A stretch of 64,000 bases of DNA from Caulobacter hibisci (lineage in GTDB: Bacteria; Pseudomonadota; Alphaproteobacteria; Caulobacterales; Caulobacteraceae), in NCBI RefSeq assembly GCF_016135805.1, contig NZ_JADWOX010000007.1, positions 62,001-126,000 of the forward strand, in the 5' to 3' direction. Below, piece by piece: positions 36,420 through 45,126 of this stretch (position 1 is the stretch's first letter; every line of letters starts with the position of its first letter). The notes below the pieces were generated by a model. That model was not told where the DNA came from. It saw only the letters and a program-made list of their open reading frames with translations, and did no database searches. A program made the position numbers and the translations under genes.

Positions 36420-37904
36420 ATGGTCGGCATCGCCGCCTGGGGCGCCTATGCGCCGCGTCTTCGCCTCAGCCGCAAGGCGATGGTCGCCGCCAACGCCTGG
36501 ATCGCCCCGAACCTGGCCGGCAAGGCCAAGGGCGAGCGCTCCATGGCCAACTGGGACGAGGACGCCCTCACCATGGCCGTCGAGGCCGCTCGCGACGCGC
36601 TCGGCGTCGAGGACGAGGGCCGGGCGGCGATCGACGGCGCGATCTTCGCCTCGACGACCGCGCCCTTCGCCGACCGCCAGAACGCCGGCATCCTCGCCGC
36701 CGCCCTGACGCTGGAGCCCTCCATCAGCTCGGCCGACGTCACCGGCTCGCAGCGCTGCGGCCTGACGGCTTTGGGGCAGGCCCTGGATGCGGCAGCCAGC
36801 GGCAAGCGCGTGCTGGTCGCGGCCGGGGAGCGCCGCCGGGCCCGCGCCGCCTCGGCTCAGGAGCTCGACTTCGGCGACGCGGCGGCGGCCTTCGTCGTCT
36901 CGCCCGACGGCGGGGCGGCGGAGTTTCTCGGCCGGGGCACGGTCACGGACGACTTCGTCGATCACTTCCGTGGCTCCGACGCCGAGTTCGACTATGCCTG
37001 GGAGGAGCGCTGGATCCGCGACGAGGGGATCGTCAAGCTGGTCCCGCCCGCTATCCGCGCGGCGCTGGACGCGGCGGGCGTGTCGGCGGGCGAGGTGGAC
37101 CATTTCTGTTTTCCGTCGGTCTTTCCCGGCATGGGCGCGACCCTGGCGAAGACCCTGGGCGTCCGTCCCGAGGCCGTGCGCGACACCCTGGCCGCCCAGC
37201 TCGGCGAGGCCGGCGCCGCCCATGGCCCGCTGCTGCTCGCCCACGCCCTTGAAGAGGCCGCGCCGGGCCAAGTGATCCTGGTCGCCCAGTTCGGCCAGGG
37301 CGCCGAGGCTCTAGTCTTCCGCGTCGGCGGGGAAGTCGGATCAAGCCGTCCGGCAAGGGGCGTGACCGGTTCTCTGGCCGACCGCCAGGAAGAGACCAAC
37401 TACCTGAAGTTCCTGGTTTTCAACGATCTCGTCGAATGGGACCGCGGCATGCGGGCCGAGAAGGACAACAAGACCGCCCTGACCACCCTCTATCGCAACC
37501 GCGACCAGATCCTGGGCCTGGTCGGCGGCCGCTGTCGCGAAACCGGCGTCGTCCAGTTCCCGCGCACCCGCATCTCGGTGGCCCCCAACAACCCGGCCGT
37601 CGACACTCAGGAGCCCTATCGCTTCGCCGAGCGCCGGGCCCAGGTGCTGACCTATTCGGCCGACTACCTCACCTTCTCGATGAGCCCGCCCAACCACTAC
37701 GGCATGGTGGTGTTCGAGGGCGGCGGGCGGATCATGCTCGACATCACCGACGTCGCTCCCGGCGAGGTCGAGACCGGCCTGCTGGTGAAGATGGTGTTCC
37801 GCATCAAGGACCGCGACGAGAAGCGCGGCTTCGTCCGCTACTTCTGGAAGGCCGCGCCGGACAGGACGGCGGTGGCGGCAACCTCGGCCCAGGCGGCGGA
37901 GTAG
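36420..37904 (+). CDS. HMG-CoA synthase-like ketosynthase fused to a DUF35 OB-fold domain
   Basis: In this 494-residue protein the N-terminal about 330 residues form a KAS III/HMG-CoA synthase thiolase fold (MVGIAAWGAYAPRLRLSRKA; SQRCGLTALGQAL with the likely active Cys). The C-terminal about 150 residues match the acyl-CoA-binding OB-fold (DUF35), with a degraded zinc ribbon (GGRCRETGVVQFPRTR). DUF35 partners usually stabilise SCP-x-type thiolases, and such a thiolase lies just downstream beyond vapBC. A role in unusual acyl-CoA or side-chain degradation or synthesis is inferred. The ATG follows AGGGAG. Confidence 0.82.
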   Translation: MVGIAAWGAYAPRLRLSRKAMVAANAWIAPNLAGKAKGERSMANWDEDALTMAVEAARDALGVEDEGRAAIDGAIFASTTAPFADRQNAGILAAALTLEPSISSADVTGSQRCGLTALGQALDAAASGKRVLVAAGERRRARAASAQELDFGDAAAAFVVSPDGGAAEFLGRGTVTDDFVDHFRGSDAEFDYAWEERWIRDEGIVKLVPPAIRAALDAAGVSAGEVDHFCFPSVFPGMGATLAKTLGVRPEAVRDTLAAQLGEAGAAHGPLLLAHALEEAAPGQVILVAQFGQGAEALVFRVGGEVGSSRPARGVTGSLADRQEETNYLKFLVFNDLVEWDRGMRAEKDNKTALTTLYRNRDQILGLVGGRCRETGVVQFPRTRISVAPNNPAVDTQEPYRFAERRAQVLTYSADYLTFSMSPPNHYGMVVFEGGGRIMLDITDVAPGEVETGLLVKMVFRIKDRDEKRGFVRYFWKAAPDRTAVAATSAQAAE

Positions 37905-37911
37905 GACGGTG

Positions 37912-38298
37912 TCAGAGCGCGCGCTTCACGTCCGTGGCGGCGAAATCCTCGCCCTTGAACAGCAGCGGCAGGTCGCGGGCCTTGGCCAGGGCGTAGCTGA
38001 AGCAGTCGCCGAAGTTCAGGCCGTGGCGGCCGGAGCCGTATTTGGCGAAGGCTTGCTCCGCGAGCATCAGTTGCAGTTCGTCGAACACTTCGAGCCCGAT
38101 GTGGAATTCGCTGACGAACCGCGCGATGTTCCGGGCCTCGGCCTCACCCTTCCGTCGCACGCAGACAATCTCAAGCTCGAGCCGTGTCGCGGTAGACATC
38201 ATGAGGCCGTTCGCGTTCGCGACGATCTTCATGAAACCGTCCGCCTCGGGCTCGCGCCAGAGGATCGCCAATACCGCGGACGTATCGAGGACGATCAC
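37912..38298 (-). CDS. vapC: VapC-type PIN-domain toxin
   Basis: This 128-residue PIN-domain ribonuclease has the acidic active-site residues Asp5 (VLDTSA), Glu41 (RLELE) and Asp98 (NFGDCFSYALAK). VapC toxins cut tRNA or rRNA and are held inactive by the paired antitoxin. The start overlaps the antitoxin stop by four bases. It converges with a ketosynthase gene seven bases away. The closest subgroup is the VapC paired with Rv0623-like antitoxins. Confidence 0.9.
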   Translation of the reverse strand: MIVLDTSAVLAILWREPEADGFMKIVANANGLMMSTATRLELEIVCVRRKGEAEARNIARFVSEFHIGLEVFDELQLMLAEQAFAKYGSGRHGLNFGDCFSYALAKARDLPLLFKGEDFAATDVKRAL

Positions 38299-38555
38299 TT
38301 CGGCAGGCCGTGCTCGTCGTACAGCATCTCTTCAGGTGTTCGCGGGTCGAGAATGGGAAGCGCAGCCGACCGCGCCTGCAGTTCGACCATGATGGCCAGC
38401 TTCTCTTCGCGCGTCTTTGGCGCGGACCGCGGCGGGGTGCGATCGAGTTCCGCACGCATCGCGTGGGCGAACACATCGTCCAGGCTGAGACCTTTCCGGT
38501 CCGCCAGCTCCCGCGCCATGCGCAGCGTTTCCTCGTCGTGGATCGCAAAGCCCAT
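38295..38555 (-). CDS. vapB: VapB-type antitoxin (Rv0623/PSK-like)
   Basis: The 86-residue antitoxin is led by MGFAIHDEETLRMARELADR, matching the Rv0623-like family whose N-terminus binds DNA and whose C-terminus wraps the toxin. The tail ARSAALPILDPRTPEEMLYD is typical of the PIN-binding part. An earlier ATG at 38579 would add eight residues. The module is divergent from the thiolase gene with 56 bases between. Confidence 0.87.
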   Translation of the reverse strand: MGFAIHDEETLRMARELADRKGLSLDDVFAHAMRAELDRTPPRSAPKTREEKLAIMVELQARSAALPILDPRTPEEMLYDEHGLPK

Positions 38556-38611
38556 GAGCACGACGATACACCCGATCAATACGCCCGAGAAGGCGAGCTA
38601 GGAAGACCACG

Positions 38612-39814
38612 ATGGCCAGCGGCATCCGCGACAAGGTCGCCATTCTCGGCATGGGCTGTTCGAAGTTCGGCGAGCGCTGGGACGCCGGGCCCGACGACCT
38701 GATGGTCGAGGCCTATGTCGAGGCGATGAGCGATGCCGGCATCGAGGCCAGCCAGCTCGACGCGGCCTGGTTCTCGACCCATATCGACGAGATCGGCACG
38801 GGCAAGGGCGGCACGCCGCTGTCGATCGCCCTGCGCCTGCCCAACATCGCCGTCACCCGGGTGGAGAACTTCTGCGCCTCGGGCTCGGAGGCCTTTCGCG
38901 GGGCGGTCTACGCCGTGGCCGCCGGCGCGGCGGACATCGCCCTGGCGGTCGGGGTCGAGAAGCTGAAGGATACCGGCTATGGCGGCCTGCCGTTCGGCGC
39001 GCCCGGCACGCTCATGCCCCAGGTCATGCCCAACGGCTCGGCCCCCGGCAATTTCGCCCAGCTGGCCAGCGCCTATCGGGCGAAGCACGGGGTCTCGCGC
39101 GAGGATCTCAAGCGGGCCATCGCCCACGTCTCGGTCAAGAGCCACGCCAACGGCGCCAAGAACCCCAAGGCTCACCTTCGCAAGCCCATCACCCAGGAGC
39201 AGGCGCTGAATGCCCCGATGATCGCCGAACCGCTGGGCCTGTTCGACTGCTGCGGCGTCTCCGACGGCGCGGCCGCCGCCATCGTCACCACTCCCGAGAT
39301 CGCCCGGGCGTTGGGCAAGCGGGACCTCGTCACCGTCAAGGCCCTGCAGCTGTCGGTCTCCAACGGTTACGAGAGCCAGTACAACGGCTGGGACGGCAGC
39401 CACTTCCACACCGCCCGCATCGCCGCCGGCAAGGCCTACAAGGAGGCCGGCATCGAGCGTCCGCGCGAGCAGGTCTCGATGATGGAGGTGCACGACTGCT
39501 TCTCGGTGACCGAGCTGGTCACCATGGAAGACCTGTTCATCTCGGCCGAGGGCCAGGGCTGGCGCGACGTGCTGGACGGCTTCTACGACGCCGATGGCGG
39601 TCTGCCGTGCCAGATCGACGGCGGCCTCAAGTGTTTCGGCCATCCGATCGGCGCCTCGGGCCTGCGCATGCTCTACGAGATGTACCTGCAGCTGCAGGGG
39701 CGGGCCGGCGAGCGCCAGCTTCGGGATCCCGTCATCGGCATGACCCACAACCTCGGCGGCGCGCCGGCCAGCAATGTCTGCTCGGTGGCCATCATCGGCC
39801 GGGAAGGGGCGTAG
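38612..39814 (+). CDS. SCP-x-type thiolase (acetyl-CoA acetyltransferase family)
   Basis: The 400-residue thiolase has the nucleophile Cys in VENFCASGSEAF, the catalytic VHDCFSVTE and the GHPIG loop in CFGHPIGASGLR. This SCP-x-like subgroup usually forms a complex with a DUF35 protein; here DUF35 is fused to the ketosynthase encoded upstream. It probably cleaves or forms 3-ketoacyl-CoA of a bulky or branched substrate. The start has GGAAGACC. The locus is interrupted by vapBC on the other strand. Confidence 0.88.
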   Translation: MASGIRDKVAILGMGCSKFGERWDAGPDDLMVEAYVEAMSDAGIEASQLDAAWFSTHIDEIGTGKGGTPLSIALRLPNIAVTRVENFCASGSEAFRGAVYAVAAGAADIALAVGVEKLKDTGYGGLPFGAPGTLMPQVMPNGSAPGNFAQLASAYRAKHGVSREDLKRAIAHVSVKSHANGAKNPKAHLRKPITQEQALNAPMIAEPLGLFDCCGVSDGAAAAIVTTPEIARALGKRDLVTVKALQLSVSNGYESQYNGWDGSHFHTARIAAGKAYKEAGIERPREQVSMMEVHDCFSVTELVTMEDLFISAEGQGWRDVLDGFYDADGGLPCQIDGGLKCFGHPIGASGLRMLYEMYLQLQGRAGERQLRDPVIGMTHNLGGAPASNVCSVAIIGREGA

Positions 39815-39846
39815 TGCGGCGCGCCGCCTTGGTGTAGTCGAGGGGC

Positions 39847-40956
39847 ATGGCGGGACGCTTCAAGGGTTTCAAGCGCTGGATCTTCGCGGGATGCGTCCTC
39901 TTCCTGGGGATCGTCCTGACGGCGGCGTTCTATTGGCGCTACGACATCCTGCGCACCACCCTCGACCCGAAGGTGCCGTTCCAGACCTACGACCCGCCGC
40001 CGGCCCCCAACTATGCCGATCCGGGCGCCTGGGCGCTGCTGCCGCGCGGGGCGACGGGCATGGACCGCGCCGCCGACGTGTTCTTCGTCCACCCCACCAC
40101 CTTCGACGGCGGACGCGACTGGAACGCGCCCTACGACCAGCCCAAGGCCGGCCGCTATCTCAACCGCGTGGTGTTGCCCAACTACGCCGCGCCGTTCGCG
40201 CGGGTGGGCCGGATCTTCGCGCCACGCTACCGCCAGGCCAGCCTCTACACCTTCCTGACCCTGCGCGACGACGCCCGCGAGGCGCGCCGCTTCGCCTATG
40301 GCGACGTGCGCGAGGCCTTCCGCGCCTGGCATGGGCGCTACGACAAGGGCCGGCCGCTGGTAATCGTCGGGGTGGAGCAGGGCGGCAGCCTGGCGGCGCG
40401 GCTGGTCGCCGACGAGATCGCGCCCGATCCGGCGCTGAAGGCGCGGCTGGCCGGGGTCTATCTGATCGAGACCGCCGTGCCGGCCGACGAATATGTCTCG
40501 ACCTCGCCCGTTCCGGCCTGCGTGCGCCGCGACGAGGCCGGCTGCGTCGTGGCCTGGGCCTCGCTGACCGACGGCGACTTCCAGAAGGCCCAGGAGTGGC
40601 TGGGCCGCTCATTGACCTGGATGGGCGGCGACCAGCTGGAGAACCTCAACGGCCGCGCGCCGCTGTGCGTAAATCCGATCCTGGGCTCTCGGACCGACGA
40701 GCGCGCCCCGGTGCGGCTCAACCTCGGCGCGGTCAACGCCACTGGCCTGGAATGGGGCGCCCGGCCGGCCTTCCTCAAGCGCCAGGTCTGGGCCCAATGC
40801 GAGAACGGCCTGCTGCACACCGGCCGCCCCAAGTCGCCCTCGCTGCGCGACACCGGCTCCTGGACCGACCGCCGCAAGGTCGACGGCTACAACCTGTTCT
40901 GGGCGGACATCGAGGCCGACGCCACGGCGCGCGTGGCGGCGCTGAAGAAGCGGTGA
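39847..40956 (+). CDS. DUF3089 membrane-anchored alpha/beta-hydrolase-like protein
   Basis: The 369-residue protein has one N-terminal membrane anchor (about 9-28) and a periplasmic DUF3089 domain: ADVFFVHPTTFDGGRDWNAP, VVLPNYAAPFARVGRIFAPRY, VGVEQGGSL in the nucleophile-elbow position, and NLFWADIEADA near the end. In VGVEQGG the usual serine is replaced by Glu-Gln, so hydrolase activity is doubtful. It follows the thiolase gene after 32 bases. Confidence 0.8.
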   Translation: MAGRFKGFKRWIFAGCVLFLGIVLTAAFYWRYDILRTTLDPKVPFQTYDPPPAPNYADPGAWALLPRGATGMDRAADVFFVHPTTFDGGRDWNAPYDQPKAGRYLNRVVLPNYAAPFARVGRIFAPRYRQASLYTFLTLRDDAREARRFAYGDVREAFRAWHGRYDKGRPLVIVGVEQGGSLAARLVADEIAPDPALKARLAGVYLIETAVPADEYVSTSPVPACVRRDEAGCVVAWASLTDGDFQKAQEWLGRSLTWMGGDQLENLNGRAPLCVNPILGSRTDERAPVRLNLGAVNATGLEWGARPAFLKRQVWAQCENGLLHTGRPKSPSLRDTGSWTDRRKVDGYNLFWADIEADATARVAALKKR

Positions 40957-40960
40957 CCCC

Positions 40961-41094
40961 GGAACCTCCCCCCGTGGGGGAGGCGGCCGAAGGCCGGTGG
41001 GGGGCCGTTTTCAGCTTTCGAGGCGATGGCCAGGTTTCGCAGCAACTCCCCCCACCGATCGCTGCGCGATCGCCTCCCCCACAGGGGACGTTCC
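40961..41094. repeat. Inverted pair of GGAACCTCCCCC / GGGGGAGG repeats
   Basis: The arms GGAACCTCCCCCCGTGGGGGAGGCGG and CGCCTCCCCCACAGGGGACGTTCC flank a spacer. It lies between convergent genes and ends seven bases before the recG stop codon. Confidence 0.75.
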
Positions 41095-41101
41095 TTGATC
41101 T

Positions 41102-43177
41102 CTATCCCGCGTCGTTGATCCCCGAGGCCGGCTTCCAGTCGAACAGCGCCTGCAAGGTCCGTACGGCCTGGCCGCGGGGCGAGGTCAGGTCGGGGTCCCG
41201 CGCCAGGATCAGCCGCGCGTCGTCGGCGGCCACCGCGATCAGGTCGCGGTGGGCCACGGGATCGGCCAGGCGATAGGCGGGGAAGCCGCTCTGCTTGAGG
41301 CCCAGCGGATCGCCGCCGCCGCGCAGTTCGAGGTCCTTCTCGGCGATCTCGAAGCCGTCGTCGGAGCGCCTCAGGATGTCGAGCCGCTGCTGGGCGACCT
41401 CCGACAGCGGCGGATCGTAGAGCAGCACGCAGGAGCTCTCACGCATCCCCCGGCCGACTCGTCCGCGCAGCTGGTGGAGCTGCGCCAGGCCGAAGCGGTC
41501 GGCGTGCTCGATGACCATGATGCTGGCGTTGGGCACGTTGACGCCGACCTCGACCACGGTGGTGGCGACCAGCACCCCGACCTCGCCATCGACGAAGGCC
41601 TGCATCACCGCGTCCTTCTCGGCCGCCGGCATCTGGCCGTGCACCAGGCCGACGCGCGATCCAAGGATCTTCTTCAGGTCCGCCGCGCGATCCTCGGCCG
41701 CGCGCAGATCGACCTTCTCGGATTCCGAGACCAGCGGGCAGATCCAGAAGGCCTGGGCCCCGCCGTCGATGGCGCTGCGCAGGCGATCGACGATCTCGGG
41801 CACGCGCGGAAGCGGCGCGGCGCGGGTGGCGACCGGTGTGCGGCCCGGCGGCTTTTCGTCGATGCGCGAGACGTCGAGGTCGCCGAACACGGTCAATTCC
41901 AGCGTGCGCGGGATCGGCGTGGCCGACATGGCCAGCAGGTGCACGCCCTCACCCTTGTCCTGCAAGCGGCGACGCTCGTTGACGCCGAAGCGGTGCTGTT
42001 CGTCGATGATGGTCAGGGACAGGGCCTTGAAGGCCACGTCGTCCTGGAACAGCGCGTGGGTGCCCACCGCCACGGCGGCCGAACCGTCGGCCAGCTTCTG
42101 CAGCTTGGCGGCCCGCGCTGAGCCCTTGTCGCGTCCGGTCAGCAGCACGACGGCCAGGCCCTGCGCCTCCAGCGACGGAGCCAGGGTCTCGTAGTGCTGG
42201 CGGGCCAGGATCTCGGTCGGGGCCATCAGGGCCGACTGGAAGCCGGCGCCGGCCGCGTCGGCCATGGCCAGCATGGCCACCACCGTCTTGCCCGAGCCGA
42301 CGTCGCCTTGCAGCAGGCGGCTCATACGCTCGCCATGGGCCAGGTCGCCGCGCACCTCCGACAGCGCCCGCACCTGGGCGCCGGTCAGGCGGAAGGGCAG
42401 GGCCTTCTCGGCCGCCTCGGCCAGGGCGCCGGAGACGATGCGCGGCCCCGGCTGGGCGCGCTTGCCGGCCTTGCGCTGGGCCAGGGCCAACTGGTGAGCC
42501 AGCAGTTCGTCATAGGCCAGCCGCCGACGGGCGAGCGACAGCGGCGACAGGTCCGCCTCGCCCTCGGGTCCATGCGCCAGTTCGAAGGCTTCGCGCCAGG
42601 GCGGCAGGCCCTCGCGCTCCAGCCAGGCCGGGTCCTGCCATTCGGGCAGGGGCAGGGCGCGCGACAGGGCTTCCTGGGCGAACTTGCGGAAGGTGCGCGA
42701 GGGCAGGCCGGCCGTGGCGGGATAGACCGGCTCGACGGGCGGGATCTCGTCGACCCGCTCGGCCTCGAGCATGTAGTCGGGATGGGCGACCTGGATCTCC
42801 GAGCCGAAGCGCTCGACCTTGCCGCTGACCGCCCGGCGCGCGCCGACCGGATGCTGTCGCTCCAGGTGCGGACCGTGGCCCTTGAACCAGACTAGGGTGA
42901 CGAAGCCGGTGTCGTCCCAGCCGCGGATCCGCCAGGGCTGGCCCGAGCGCTGTGGCGGCAGGTGGGCGTCGATGGTGACGACGAAGGTCGCCACCTGGCC
43001 GTCCTGGGCCAGGGCCGCCGTGGTCGGGGTGCGGCGGATCAGGGCCTGGGGCAGGCTGAACAGCACGTCGCGCACGATCGGGCCCGCCAGCTTCTCGACC
43101 AGGGGCGCGACGCGAGGCCCCACCCCTTTCAGGGTCGAGATCGCGGCATAGAGCGGAAAGAGCGACTCGGGACGCAT
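41102..43177 (-). CDS. recG: ATP-dependent DNA helicase RecG
   Basis: This 691-residue helicase remodels stalled forks and Holliday junctions. It has an N-terminal wedge/OB domain (about 55-180), then superfamily 2 helicase motifs: GDVGSGKTVVAML (Walker A), IIDEQHRFGV (DEQH box), SATPIPRTL and HQLRGRVGRG. The start at MRPESLFPLYAAI matches the family; the ribosome site is weak. A LexA-type box in the upstream divergent region suggests SOS control. Confidence 0.95.
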   Translation of the reverse strand: MRPESLFPLYAAISTLKGVGPRVAPLVEKLAGPIVRDVLFSLPQALIRRTPTTAALAQDGQVATFVVTIDAHLPPQRSGQPWRIRGWDDTGFVTLVWFKGHGPHLERQHPVGARRAVSGKVERFGSEIQVAHPDYMLEAERVDEIPPVEPVYPATAGLPSRTFRKFAQEALSRALPLPEWQDPAWLEREGLPPWREAFELAHGPEGEADLSPLSLARRRLAYDELLAHQLALAQRKAGKRAQPGPRIVSGALAEAAEKALPFRLTGAQVRALSEVRGDLAHGERMSRLLQGDVGSGKTVVAMLAMADAAGAGFQSALMAPTEILARQHYETLAPSLEAQGLAVVLLTGRDKGSARAAKLQKLADGSAAVAVGTHALFQDDVAFKALSLTIIDEQHRFGVNERRRLQDKGEGVHLLAMSATPIPRTLELTVFGDLDVSRIDEKPPGRTPVATRAAPLPRVPEIVDRLRSAIDGGAQAFWICPLVSESEKVDLRAAEDRAADLKKILGSRVGLVHGQMPAAEKDAVMQAFVDGEVGVLVATTVVEVGVNVPNASIMVIEHADRFGLAQLHQLRGRVGRGMRESSCVLLYDPPLSEVAQQRLDILRRSDDGFEIAEKDLELRGGGDPLGLKQSGFPAYRLADPVAHRDLIAVAADDARLILARDPDLTSPRGQAVRTLQALFDWKPASGINDAG

Positions 43178-43203
43178 CGGCGTCAGGATAGACAAGCGAG
43201 GGT

Positions 43204-43218
43204 GTTCTCGTCTCGTTC
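43204..43218. promoter_or_regulatory. LexA (SOS) box, GTTC-N7-GTTC
   Basis: GTTC-TCGTCTC-GTTC is an exact match to the alphaproteobacterial LexA direct repeat. It lies 27 bases before recG and 60 before the divergent hydrolase gene, so one or both may be DNA-damage inducible. Confidence 0.7.
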
Positions 43219-43277
43219 GCCTTGCGCGAATTTGTGGACCGGTTCGACTACCGCCCGCGTCCTCCGGAGAGTCGTGC

Positions 43278-44006
43278 ATGCCCTTCGCCACCCATCGCGG
43301 CCAGAAGATCCACTACACGGTGGAGGGGCACGGCCCGGTCGTGGTCCTGCAGCACGGCCTGTTCATGGACGCGGCGAGCTGGCGGGCAAACGGCTTCGTC
43401 GCGGCCCTGGCTGACCGCTTCACCGTGGTCTGCGTGGACTCCCTGGGCCACGGCCTCAGCGACAAGCCTGGCGACGCGACGCTCTACGAGCAGTCGCAAC
43501 GCGCCGGCGACATCGTCGCGGTGCTCGACGCCCTGGGCGCGGAGAAGGCGCATCTGGTCGGCTATTCGATGGGGGCGTGGATGGCGGTGGGCGTGGCCAA
43601 GCACCACCCCGAGCGCCTGGCCTCGCTGACGGTGGGCGGCTGGGACCTGGTCAATGGCGTGCCCAAGGGACCGGCCGGGCCGATCCGCTTCGACATCTTC
43701 TGGGGCTTCTCCCAGCAGGTCGCGCCGACGCTGGTGAGCTGGGTCACGCCGGACATCGTGCCGGCCATGCAGGCCTGTTTCGAGGCGCTGGGCGACCTTT
43801 CCGGCGCGCCCGAGGCGGTGCTCGGGGCCGGGGTTCCGGTGCTGCTGTGGGACGGGATCGCCGATCCCTATCACGGGCCGTCCGAGGCCTTCGCGGCCGC
43901 CAACGGCCTGCCGTTCGTATCGACGGCCGGCGATCACCTGGGGGCGATCATCACGCCGGCCTCGGATGTGGTGGGGCGGCTCGGCGAGTTCTTCGCCGAG
44001 TCTTAG
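43278..44006 (+). CDS. Alpha/beta hydrolase
   Basis: The 242-residue cytoplasmic alpha/beta hydrolase has oxyanion-hole residues near LQHGLFMDAASW, nucleophile Ser in GYSMGAWM and a late catalytic His in TAGDHLGAI. The substrate is unknown; an ester, lactone or C-C bond substrate is possible. It is divergent from recG with a LexA box between them. Confidence 0.82.
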   Translation: MPFATHRGQKIHYTVEGHGPVVVLQHGLFMDAASWRANGFVAALADRFTVVCVDSLGHGLSDKPGDATLYEQSQRAGDIVAVLDALGAEKAHLVGYSMGAWMAVGVAKHHPERLASLTVGGWDLVNGVPKGPAGPIRFDIFWGFSQQVAPTLVSWVTPDIVPAMQACFEALGDLSGAPEAVLGAGVPVLLWDGIADPYHGPSEAFAAANGLPFVSTAGDHLGAIITPASDVVGRLGEFFAES

Positions 44007-44013
44007 GCTCAAG

Positions 44014-44325
44014 TCAGTCTTCGGTCGCTTCGGCGTTGCCGACGGGCGACAGGGCCGCCAGCAGGTCGGCCAGCTCTTCCGCGCGCGAGGCGCCAGACAC
44101 GTTCAGGCGCGTGTAGAGATGCTCGGCGCCGTGCTTCTCGGCGGCGTCGGCGAAACCGCGCGTGGAGTCGTGCAGATTGTTGGCTTCGCCGGCGAAAACG
44201 ACGTCGCCCTCGGCGTTGAGGTACAGGTAATTACCAGCGATCGTGGTCCGCGGGTCGCGATCCTCGGCCAGCTTGTAGCGATAGACGGCGCCCGAAGCGC
44301 CTTTCAGGTCGATGTAGGGTTTCAC
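44014..44325 (-). CDS. Small protein of unknown function, GIY-YIG-like layout
   Basis: A 103-residue protein. The order GNYLYLN - GDVVFAGEANNL - EKHGAEHLYTRLN - RAEELADLLAAL - SPVGN resembles the strand/helix order of GIY-YIG nuclease folds (strand, turn, strand with G-E-A-x-NL, helix, PxxN end), but the GIY and YIG residues and the catalytic Arg are not conserved. I therefore treat it as a hypothetical protein that may be a degenerate relative. It has its own short upstream region and faces the hydrolase gene. Confidence 0.6.
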   Translation of the reverse strand: MKPYIDLKGASGAVYRYKLAEDRDPRTTIAGNYLYLNAEGDVVFAGEANNLHDSTRGFADAAEKHGAEHLYTRLNVSGASRAEELADLLAALSPVGNAEATED

Positions 44326-44385
44326 GAATCCTCGCCTCTAGACACACGGCGTAGCCCGGAGGCGTGACGAGCGCCAGAGGCCAAA

Positions 44386-45126
44386 TTATGGCTGCAAGCT
44401 TCGCAATTTGCTGAGAAACCTCTGGGTTCTCTCTCCGCGCGGCGAGGCGAACAGCTCCGCGGACGGCCCCGCTTCGAGAATGCGGCCCTCGTCCATGAAG
44501 ATCGTTCTATCGGCGACCTCGCGCGCGAAGTCCATCTGATGCGTGACGATGATCATGGTTCTCCGCTCGGCGGCCAGGTCGCGGATCACCGCCAGCACCT
44601 CGCCGACCAGCTCCGGGTCGAGGGCCGAGGTCGGCTCGTCGAACAGGATGACCTCGGGATCCATGGCCAGGGCCCGGGCGATCGCGCAGCGCTGCTGCTG
44701 GCCGCCGGAGAGGGCGCGGGGATAGGCGTCGGCGCGGTGGGACAGGCCCACCTTGGTCAGCAGCTCCAACGCCCTGGCGCGGGCCTTGGCGGGCGGATCG
44801 CCGCGCACCACGATGGGGGCCTCGGCGACGTTTTCGGCGGCGGTCTTGTGCGGGAACAGGTTGAAGCCCTGGAAGACGAAGCCGACCCGGCCCTTCAGCG
44901 CCCGGGCGAGCGGAACCTTGCCGCCGGCCGTGACGCCGGCGATCGACAGGCTGCCGCCGTCCAGCGCCTCCAGCCCGGCCAGGCAACGCAGCAGGGTGCT
45001 CTTGCCCGAGCCGCTGGGGCCGATGACGGCCACGACCTCGCCGGGGGCGACGTCCAGGTCGACGCCGTCCAGCACCGTGGTGTCGCCGAAGCGCTTGATC
45101 AGGCCCTCGGCCAGGATGGCGCTCAT
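44386..45126 (-). CDS. Polar amino-acid ABC transporter ATP-binding protein
   Basis: The 246-residue ATPase has GPSGSGKSTLLRCLAG (Walker A), LSGGQQQRCAIARALA (signature) and VILFDEPTSALDPEL (Walker B), typical of the GlnQ/HisP group. It energises the permease encoded upstream (four-base overlap) and the binding lipoprotein beyond that. The likely substrate is cystine or a polar amino acid. Confidence 0.93.
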   Translation of the reverse strand: MSAILAEGLIKRFGDTTVLDGVDLDVAPGEVVAVIGPSGSGKSTLLRCLAGLEALDGGSLSIAGVTAGGKVPLARALKGRVGFVFQGFNLFPHKTAAENVAEAPIVVRGDPPAKARARALELLTKVGLSHRADAYPRALSGGQQQRCAIARALAMDPEVILFDEPTSALDPELVGEVLAVIRDLAAERRTMIIVTHQMDFAREVADRTIFMDEGRILEAGPSAELFASPRGERTQRFLSKLRSLQP

